From Pipra filicauda (Eukaryota; Chordata; Aves; Passeriformes; Pipridae), in the NCBI RefSeq assembly GCF_003945595.2, contig NW_024104302.1:1754408-1818407 (forward strand): 64,000 nucleotides of DNA. Direction: 5' to 3'. Positions 56,830-64,000 of the stretch are shown here, in pieces (position 1 is the stretch's first letter; every line of letters starts with the position of its first letter). The notes under the pieces were generated by a model. The model was given only the letters and a program-made list of their open reading frames with translations. It ran no database searches and was not told the DNA's origin. A program made the translations under genes and the position numbers.

Positions 56830-57010
56830 CTTCCGCCCGCCCGGTCATGTGACCGCCGCGGGGGCCGACGGGAATCGCGCCTCGCAGCCGCCACCAGGGG
56901 GCGCCCGCGCCTCTGTGTGGGTGTGACGTCATGGTCAGGACACCGTCATTGTGACGTAATCTTCAGTGACGTCAACGCTGCCGTGCGTCCCCAGCGCGGC
57001 ACCCCCGAGC
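56830..57010 (-). promoter_or_regulatory. MLX: MLX promoter with three CRE/ATF sites and a CTCF-like site
   Basis: Within 150 bases of the MLX start codon there are two perfect palindromic CREs, TGACGTCA at 56924-56931 and 56967-56974, and a near-perfect one, TGACGTAA, at 56952-56959. CCACCAGGGGGCGC at 56891-56904 is a full match to the CTCF core. The start codon overlaps an ETS/YY1-like element at about 56821-56835. The interval is only about 320 bases from the COASY 3' end. Confidence 0.7.
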
Positions 57011-57150
57011 CCCGCAGCGCCGGGGCCACGCCCATAATGGGAGCTGGGAGGGGCCGGGGGCAGCAGAGCCCCTGTGGAGGTGGGTGGGAGGACAGAACTG
57101 GCACAGTGACACAGGACCGGCACACGGACATGCACAGTGGGAGCAGCCTC

Positions 57151-57156
57151 TTTACT
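57151..57156 (-). terminator. COASY: COASY polyadenylation signal (variant AGTAAA)
   Basis: Plus-strand tttact is AGTAAA on the minus strand, about 180 bases past the COASY stop. No canonical AATAAA is present between the stop and the MLX promoter, so this common variant is the best candidate. Confidence 0.5.
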
Positions 57157-57332
57157 GGCACCCAGCGGGGCTCAGCCCTGCGGGGTCCCCCGCACTGGGG
57201 GACGTCAGGACGCCCCGGCCCCTCCATGGAGCCGGATGGGCTCGGTGGGCTCGGTCCCGCGCTGGTCTGTCCGCCGGCTCTCGCAGGGCAGTGGTGGACA
57301 CGGACCCTCCCAGGGCCGTGCAGGACTGCCCC

Positions 57333-60300
57333 TCACAGGTGGGGGTCGTGGCCGGCCTCTGGGCGCAAGCGCTGCTGCAGCAGGTCCCAGGCCTTCTGCA
57401 CCTGCCAGAGAACCACCCGGGGCAGCACCTCAGAGCCCACGGACCCCGAGAGCAGCACCTTGGCACAGGGTCACACAAGGGTCCCATGCCTCCTCTCCCT
57501 TCCCAGCTGCATCTACATCCCCAAATCCCTCCCTTGTGGCCGTGTCCAGAGGCAGCCTCGATGGTGAGAGCACACCCAGGCACACAGTGCCCAGCCCAGG
57601 CACAGCACTGAGCCCTCTGGTCCCCCAGGACACCTCCAGTGCTGCGGCAGCCCCGGGCTCACCTGCTGCCGGGTGACATCTGGCTCCCAGAGGGTGCAGA
57701 GCACCACCTGTGCCCACTCCACCCGCTGCCTGTTGGTCATCTGGCTCTGCAGCCGGCAGCGAGCGGCCTCCTCGCTCAGCCCATCCCTGGCCACAATGCG
57801 CCTCACGGCCTGGCAGGGACAGAGGGGACACTCAGGGGAGGCTGAGGACCAGCTCTGGCAGCGAGCGAGGGGCCCAGGGCATGGCTCACCTCCTCCTCTG
57901 GGATGATGGCCGTCCACACCTCATGGACCATGTTCTGCCACCCGGCCTCCAGCAGCACAGCAGCATCCAGCACACACACGGCCTTCCCTGCGGAAGAAGG
58001 GCATTCCTCAGTGCCTGGCCATGGATGGAGCGATGGCTCCTCAGCTCTGGCCCAGCCTGGGCTCAGCTTCCCCCTTCCAGCAGCACAGACACTTCACTGC
58101 TGAGCTGAGGCTGCAATGGAGCTGCCCCCATTACCTTGAGAGTCGGCCTCCCGGATCTGCTCCCTCACCATCCGGGCTATCTCAGGCCACACAATGTCTG
58201 TCAGGCTCTTCAGCCGCTCCTACAAAGGACCAGGGCAGGATTCAGGATTTGGTCCTTTACCCTCAGAACTCCTGGGCAGCCAACGAGGGGATGGTGGCTG
58301 TCAGCAGTCAGGGGGCACCCAGGAAGGTGGGGGGGTATTATTTTCCTTGCCCTGCCAGGCATAGCAGACCCTTGGTCTCTGCTGCCCCTCAGCACAGTGA
58401 GGTCCCAGTGCAGCAGCACCCACATGAGACCCATCCACCCAGGGGACCCCTCAAGCTGCCTCCACCTGGGGCTGGGGCAGCACCGGAGCCACAGGCTGAG
58501 CACTGGCCCCACCAGCAAGGTCAGGTGTCACTGAGCTCCCTCGGGTACAAGGGGCAGAGAGCACCAGCTCCACATACGTCAGGGCTGTTGCTCCACACTG
58601 GGTGAAGGAAAAGCATGGGATAGAGGGGACAGGGATGGGGAGACAGCAGCAGCTGCAGGGCAAGAGGACTATGTCCAGCACAGCTGCTGACTCAGCTACA
58701 GAGACAGATCTGTCCTGCCCTGTCACTGACAGGAAGTGTAGCCAGGAAGGTGTCATCAGTTCAAAGGACTGAAAACTAAAAAGCCTCAACAGAAGGGGAG
58801 AGCTCCCCTGGCTCATGGGATTAAACACTGAGTCTCTGTGCTGCTTCTACCTGGTTTCCAAACACTTTGGCCCCAAGGACTTTCCTGTTAATCGTCCCAT
58901 CTTCATTCAAGATCTCTGCAAGACAGAAGAACAACAGGTTTGGCAGGAACAAACCCAACTCCCATCCCTGGGGCAAGCCTGGGTCAGGGAAACATCTTTG
59001 GCACAGGGCTCTCAACAGGACACAGAAAGGGCCTGTAAGATCTGACCTGGCAGCTCTTCACCTGACTCATGAAAAGGACAGGGGAGAGCTCATCCCAGGC
59101 AAACAGCAGCCCAGTTCAGCCTTCCCCACCAGCAGTTCTGACATGGGACACATGACATTTGGGGAGCCCAAAACCCATGGGACAGGAGGGGGACACAGGC
59201 CAGGGCTCCTTGGGATGTTGGGACACCCCTCCCTCCCCCTCCTCCTCCCAGTCCTTCCCACAACCTCTGGTGGCTCTACCTGCCCCAAAGGCTGCCACTA
59301 CTTGCTCGTAGGCCGGGCCACCAGGGACATAGACGGCGTGGCCCAGCTTGTCGGCATCGATGACAAAGGCGCCCAGGTGCCCCAGGAGTTTGGCGATGGA
59401 GGTTTTCCCACTCCCAGTGCCCCCAGTGAGCCCAATCACATACGGGCGTGATGGCAAGGCCGGGTCTCGCTAAGGGAAGAAGGAAAGCCATGGCAGCAAA
59501 CGGAGGACTGGGCTTTGCTGGAGAAGGATCCCAATGCCCCAGCCTGGAGATGGGCATGAAAGGATCTGGCCTGCAGAGCAGCAAGAGCATTGCCAAACTG
59601 TGGATCCCAAGATTCCCACCCCTCCTCCCGGGCACACTGCTCCCATCACAGCCGTGGTTCTCCCTCACCCGTGGGGGCTGCAGCAGCGTCCCCAGCAGCC
59701 TCTGCCGGAGGCTGGAGGAGCTGATCTTCTCCTCCTCGTTCTGTTGGTGGTCAGGGTCCTTCATCAACTGGATCTCATGGAGAGCCAGCTCAGGGAGCCC
59801 CTGAGGAGAGAAGGAAGCCCCAAGTACCATCAGCTGTAGGAGTGTGGCGGGTGAAGGGGAGAACTGAGACCCGATTTGCCCCCAGGCAGTGGCAGGCAGG
59901 GGCGAGAGGGGGGCAGGGGCAGCCCTGGGCTCTGGCGCGGGAATTACATGTTCAAGCCTCTTCCTATTCACAGCCTCCCCTCCCCGGCGGGTCTCCTCGC
60001 TGACCACCAGGCACTGCAAGTCGGGGTCTGTGACTGAGGGGCCGAAGGGGTCGGCCAGAGGCACGATGTCGTAGCTCAGCGAGGGCTTCACATCCTCCAG
60101 GAACTCGCGGAGCTTTGCTGCCCGCAGCTCGTAGGGCTCGATCAGCTCCGGCAGAACCTTGTCTACCAGGTGCCGGGAGGGTGGGGAAGCACAAGAGTGA
60201 CAGAAAAACAAGACCAGGAGAAGGGAGACAAAACTCGTCCATGACTTTGAGTGGCTACTCCCTCCTGCCCTTGCTCCCGCTGCACCCACACACCTTGCTA

Positions 60301-61075
60301 GCTGTGGACAGGACACCAGGTCCCCACCGGGTACCCGGTGTCACCTTGCCTGGGTGGCACCGCTTTGGGTGGGTGGCTGCCAGGCTCCCCCGTGTCAGCG
60401 GTCCCCCAGATCACCGCCCTGCCCCGGCCAGCACCGGGCTGACCCCTCGGTCACCCCGGACTCACGGCGGAGCAGGTCTCCGTCGGCCACCCCAGCCAGG
60501 AGCCGCCGCCGGGCCAGGAGGCAGCAGGCGCTGAGCAGGAGCCGGTGGGCGCCGTGGAGCCGGTCGAAGGTGCCGCCGACCGCCACGTCCAAGAATTCGG
60601 GGAGCGTCGCGTCGGGATCCTGCTCGGGGTCCCCCTCGGGGTCCCCGCCGCCGGTGTCCTCGCCCAGCAGCATCGCGGGCAGGCTCGGCGGGCAGCCGTA
60701 CACGGCCGCGGCCAGGCGCTGCAGCCCGAGCTGCACCGGCTCCGGCGGCCCCGGCGCCTCGGCGGCGGCCGCCAGCAGGACACGGGGCGGCCGTGCCAGG
60801 CGGCGGCCGGGGCCGAGCAGGACGCGCAGGTCCAGCCCCCGCCGCGCCGCCGCCGCCTCGTACAGCGCGGCCAGAGCCCGCAGCAGCGCGGGGCCCGCGG
60901 GCGGCGCGGCGGGGCCGGGGCCGGCGGGGCCGCTCAGCCGCAGCCCCGGCTGCAGGTGCACGTACAGCGGCCCCGCCACCAGCCCCGCCGCCGCCGCCAC
61001 CAGCCCCGCCGCCCGCCGGGGCAGCGCGGGCAGCGGCGCCGTCAGCACCAGCAGCCCCGAGGGGAAGGGCGGCAT
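57333..61075 (-). CDS. COASY: COASY, bifunctional CoA synthase (PPAT and DPCK)
   Basis: COASY catalyses the last two steps of coenzyme A synthesis: phosphopantetheine adenylyltransferase, then dephospho-CoA kinase. In mammals it is mitochondria-associated. Nine exons join in phase to 536 aa (564 in human): 60466-61075, 59948-60162, 59669-59800, 59280-59469, 58851-58915, 58135-58219, 57890-57987, 57663-57809 and 57333-57401. The N-terminal 160 residues are Ala/Pro/Gly/Leu-rich and poorly conserved apart from [10 protein letters not shown] and LYVHLQPG. The PPAT domain has [11 protein letters not shown] (167-177) and ISSSSLRQR (301-309). The DPCK domain starts at about 328 with the P-loop GGTGSGKT (335-342) and has [21 protein letters not shown] and [10 protein letters not shown]. 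All catalytic motifs are intact. The exon-2 donor (CAT|GTAATT) is weak. The gene is sandwiched between HSD17B1 and MLX in one direction, as in human. Confidence 0.96.
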
Positions 61076-61254
61076 CGCCCCGCCGGATGCGCCGCCGACC
61101 GGAACGGGGACGGGACCGGCACCGGAACGGCACCGCCTCCCGGGCAGCCCCGGCGCGGCTCCGCCCGCGGGAGGAGGAGACCGGCAGGCCCGGCCCCAGT
61201 GCGGCCCCGCCCGGCCGAGACTGAGCGACAGGGACGGAACCGGAGCTGTGCGGA
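61076..61254 (-). promoter_or_regulatory. COASY: COASY promoter/5' UTR squeezed behind HSD17B1
   Basis: Only about 190 bases lie between the HSD17B1 polyadenylation signal and the COASY start codon. The interval is CpG-rich and TATA-less. The promoter must lie here or inside the last HSD17B1 exon. Confidence 0.5.
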
Positions 61255-61264
61255 TGCAAAGGGC

Positions 61265-61270
61265 TTTATT
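61265..61270 (-). terminator. HSD17B1: HSD17B1 polyadenylation signal
   Basis: Plus-strand tttatt (AATAAA on minus) lies 60 bases past the HSD17B1 stop, which makes a very short 3' UTR. Confidence 0.75.
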
Positions 61271-61329
61271 GGGGACACGGCAGGACCGATCCCGCACGGC
61301 AGCGGGTCCCGGTGTCCCGGCGGCTCCGC

Positions 61330-62902
61330 TCAGGGCTGGTCCCCGCTGACTTCGCTGCCGCCGAACACGAAGTCGTGCATGGCGCGGACGTACGCGGAGC
61401 CGTCGGGGCTGCCGAGCCGCAGGCGCCAAAGCGGGGCGAGGAGCTGGGTGCTGGCGCAGCGCAGGGGCGGGCAGAGGCTGACGATGGCCTCCAGGAACAC
61501 CTGGCACCGCAGAGGGGTCAGAGCCGTCTCCGGCGCGGCTCCACGGCCACCCCCGTCCCGCGCGGACTGACCGGCAGGACGTCCTCCACCTCCTGGGCCG
61601 TGTCGCGGAAGAGGCTTTGGCAGTGCCGCAGGTATCGGCGGTACAGCCCCCGCGTCTCGGCGTCCAGGCCCTCCAGCTCGCTGCCCTCGGGGTCCGGGCA
61701 CTGTAGGTTGGCCAGGAAGCTGGTGTGGACGGGCCCGCACTCCACCAGTGTCACACTGCGGGAAGGAGCGCGTGAGATGACACCGTATCCCGGCCCTGGC
61801 ATCTCCCCGTCCCGGTGGGCGGTCTGCAGGATCCAACCCCTGCGGCACCGCCGGCACTCACTGGATGTTGAAGGGGCGCAGGACGATGGCCAGGCTCTCG
61901 CACAGCCCCTCCACTGCAAACTTGCTGGCGCAGTACACGGCATTGAAGGGTAGCCCTGGGGCAGAGCCGCACCCTGAGCACCGGGGCTCTTCCCCGCGGC
62001 TCTCCACGCCCCAGGGTGCCGGGTGTCCCACCTTGCAGCCCCCCGATGCTGCTGGAAACAATGATCCGCCCGGCCCTGCAACGCTTCATGGCGGGCAGGA
62101 ATGCCTGGATGGTGCGGACGGCCCCAAAGAAGTTCACATCGAAGAGGGTTTTCATGGCCTGATCGGAGCAGGTCTCCAGAGGTCCCATCAGTCCCACCCC
62201 CGCGTTGCAGACTGCTGGGCAAGGTGCAGTCAGCCAGGCACTGCAGCCCCCCCACACCACCGAGTGCTAGAAGGCAGGAATGGGGGGGCCTTTCCGTGCT
62301 GATGAGCCCTTGGCACCCCCAAACCCATCTCCTGCACGCCTGCCCCACTGAACATGTGCCAGCCCCAGGATACTGGCATCTCCCATGATTTGGCATCTAT
62401 ATTCTGGGAGGCTTGTGACCCTGGAGATGTCCCCCCAGCCACCCAAGGGACAGCGGGGGTAACGGGAAGAGTCATACCCAACACGTCCAGGCGCTGCTCC
62501 TGCACCCGCTGCACGGCGGCTGCCAGTGAGTGTGGGTCAGTGACATCGAGCTGCAGGACCTCCAGCGTGTCAGGGCAGTGGCTGCCCAAGTGCTCCAGCA
62601 GCCGCTCGCCCTTGGCCAGGTCACGCATGGTGGCGTAAACTGAGGAGAGAGCGTGGCCGTGGGCAGCGAGGCCACAGAGCCCACCCCCCACAGGGCTGAC
62701 CCCAGCCCACCCCCAGGCACTGTCTGTCCTTGTTGAGGTGTTGCCTGGCCCAGCCCAGAGACCCCCAGGGGTGCTGGACCCCCCAGGGCAGCATTGTCCC
62801 TTTACCTTTGAACCGGCGAGTGCTGTCGGCCGCCAGGCGTGCGGCCAGTCCCAGCCCGATGCCCGAGGAGCAGCCCGTGATCAGCACCGTGGTTCTCTCC
62901 AT
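61330..62902 (-). CDS. HSD17B1: HSD17B1, 17-beta-hydroxysteroid dehydrogenase type 1
   Basis: HSD17B1 is a cytosolic short-chain dehydrogenase/reductase that reduces estrone to estradiol with NADPH, expressed in ovary. Six exons join in phase to 295 aa (about 328 in human): 62806-62902, 62478-62639, 62032-62211, 61862-61955, 61572-61755 and 61330-61500. Rossmann motif TGCSSGIG is at 9-16, NAG at 89-91, and the catalytic set is N113, S141, Y154 and K158, one lower than human numbering, all present. ECGPVHTSF is the typical HSD17B1 segment after the active site. The C-terminal Gly/Ala-rich tail of the human enzyme is absent, which explains the shorter length. I considered retinol dehydrogenase 8, the nearest SDR relative, but position beside COASY and the catalytic context favour HSD17B1. 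Confidence 0.93.
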
Positions 62903-62960
62903 GGCAAGCAGTGCTGGCCGAGGGGGCCGTGCTGCTTAAAAGGGCTGGGAGGGGGGTCCC
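62903..62960 (-). promoter_or_regulatory. HSD17B1: HSD17B1 proximal promoter with TATA-like element
   Basis: On the minus strand CTTTTAAG (about 62937-62944) lies about 35-40 bases before the start codon, in a region that is not a CpG island. It could serve as a TATA-like box for a tissue-specific promoter. The 5' UTR would then be very short. Confidence 0.4.
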
Positions 62961-63289
62961 TCCACCCCACCCCACATTGTTGTGTCTGCTGCCTTATCTC
63001 AAGGCCCCTCCACAGACCTCCCTGCGCGTGCCTGGGGCTCCCTGCGCCTTGGTGCTCTCGCAGGTGCTGCGATAACGACCTGCAGGGGGAGGCTCTGGGG
63101 CACAAGGGGAGCCGCAGCCCCGGGGAATCCGCACCAGTCACCAGTCACGCTGTGCTGTGCCAGGCGCTCCAGCTCCCAGGACTTGCCTGGCAATGCATTA
63201 TTCCTGCTATGTGGGCTTAGAGCCAAGCTGCTCCTCTACCCCTTGTGTTCCACACAGTCCTGCACTGGGGAGACGAGTTGGACACGCAT

Positions 63290-64000
63290 AGGAGAATAAA
63301 AGTCTTTATTTGCTCCACAGCTGGGCTCTACCTGAGCTCCAGCTGGAGAAAAGGCCTCAAAAACCACATCCTGATGGAGCACGGCCCCAGCAATGCTGCA
63401 GGAAATGCCACTAAGTCTTTTATGATACAGAAGGCACCAAACATGGGCAGGGCCATGCAGTACTGGGTCCCCACAGGCACTGGGGTCCAGGGCTGCTCTG
63501 CCCCCACACCACTGCCACCTCCCTGTCTGCTTCTCCACCATCACTGCCCCTGCAAGCCAGCCAGGGCCCCACAGCAGGGACACGTCTGTCCTGACCCTCT
63601 GCAGAATTCCCCCAAGCTTCCAACTGGGAGCACTGGGGCAGCCCAGCTTTCCAGGGTATAGGCTCAGGGCAGACAGGCAGGGCTGGGCACAGAGCACAGT
63701 GCAGGATGTGTCCCTGGGGCACAGCCTGCCCCTCATCCATCTGCTAGCCCCCCTCAGGGCACGTTCTGCCTACACAGGAGAAACAAGGGGTCTAGGCTGG
63801 CTGGGTACCACTAGGGCTCTGTGCCCCCCTTCCAGTACAGCCAGGACGCAGCCATCAGGTCAGGAGTTGCAGGAGCCTTGACCAGGAGGGCACGAGGGCT
63901 CTGCCCTCCCTTCCTCTCCCTTCCTGGAGGAGGCTCCGGAGGCACAGTCCAAAGTCATGCCAGCCCAGCCCGGCTGCGCCACAGGGCACTGGGGTAGTAT
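63290..64000 (-). other. Probable 3' UTR of a minus-strand gene beyond the window
   Basis: Plus-strand tttatt at 63304-63309 is an AATAAA on the minus strand, and no minus-strand coding exon ends between it and 64000. In mammals NAGLU sits next to HSD17B1 in the same orientation, so this may be the NAGLU 3' UTR, but I recognise no NAGLU coding sequence in the last 700 bases. AATAAA on the plus strand at 63295-63300 directly abuts it. Confidence 0.4.

Noticed and set aside
60354..61570. Plus-strand frames of 331-341 aa antisense to COASY exon 1
   Set aside because: They mirror the COASY coding sequence and its promoter and have no family resemblance.
62230..62902. RDH8 rather than HSD17B1
   Set aside because: The two are close SDR relatives, but synteny (directly upstream of COASY and MLX in one orientation) and the ECGPVHTSF segment point to HSD17B1.

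Overview
The window is nuclear DNA of a vertebrate, most likely a bird. It carries ten complete multi-exon or single-exon protein genes, all with GT-AG introns except one GC-AG. Introns are very short: EZH1 fits in about 12 kb. CpG-rich promoters, high GC and CR1-type LINE tails in EZH1 introns fit a gene-dense avian microchromosome. The gene set and order match human 17q21.2, which in chicken lies on chromosome 27 (established knowledge; the species cannot be named from the sequence).

Layout from left to right: EZH1 (+, 1.4-13.3 kb); CNTNAP1 (-, 13.7-22.3 kb), tail-to-tail with EZH1; a gene-free stretch (22.5-25.5 kb); CCR10 (+, 25.6-27.1 kb); PLEKHH3 (+, 28.9-35.9 kb); TUBG1 (-, 36.8-43.8 kb), tail-to-tail with PLEKHH3; RETREG3/FAM134C (+, 44.1-50.4 kb), head-to-head with TUBG1; PSMC3IP (+, 51.6-53.3 kb); then three tightly packed minus-strand genes, MLX (54.6-56.8 kb), COASY (57.1-61.1 kb) and HSD17B1 (61.3-62.9 kb). 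The right end (63.3-64 kb) looks like the 3' UTR of another minus-strand gene beyond the window.

I rebuilt every coding exon by hand from splice sites and reading phase. All ten CDSs close without a frameshift or premature stop: EZH1 744 aa, CNTNAP1 1304, CCR10 350, PLEKHH3 787, TUBG1 451, RETREG3 442, PSMC3IP 220, MLX 244, COASY 536, HSD17B1 295. CDS features below span start codon to stop codon and include introns; exon coordinates are in the evidence.

The genes do not form one pathway. They are a conserved syntenic block: a PRC2 methyltransferase (EZH1), the paranodal axon-glia adhesion protein (CNTNAP1), a chemokine receptor (CCR10), a PH-MyTH4-FERM protein (PLEKHH3), gamma-tubulin, an ER-phagy receptor, a meiotic recombination cofactor, a bHLH-Zip factor, the bifunctional CoA synthase and an estrogenic steroid dehydrogenase. 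I see no mobile gene cassette, CRISPR array, RNA gene or undescribed multi-gene system. The points of interest are smaller: a shortened CNTNAP1 tail and missing PGY repeat, an overlapping upstream ORF and a GC-AG intron in EZH1, clustered promoter motifs, and an unexplained CpG-rich block in the CNTNAP1 3' UTR.
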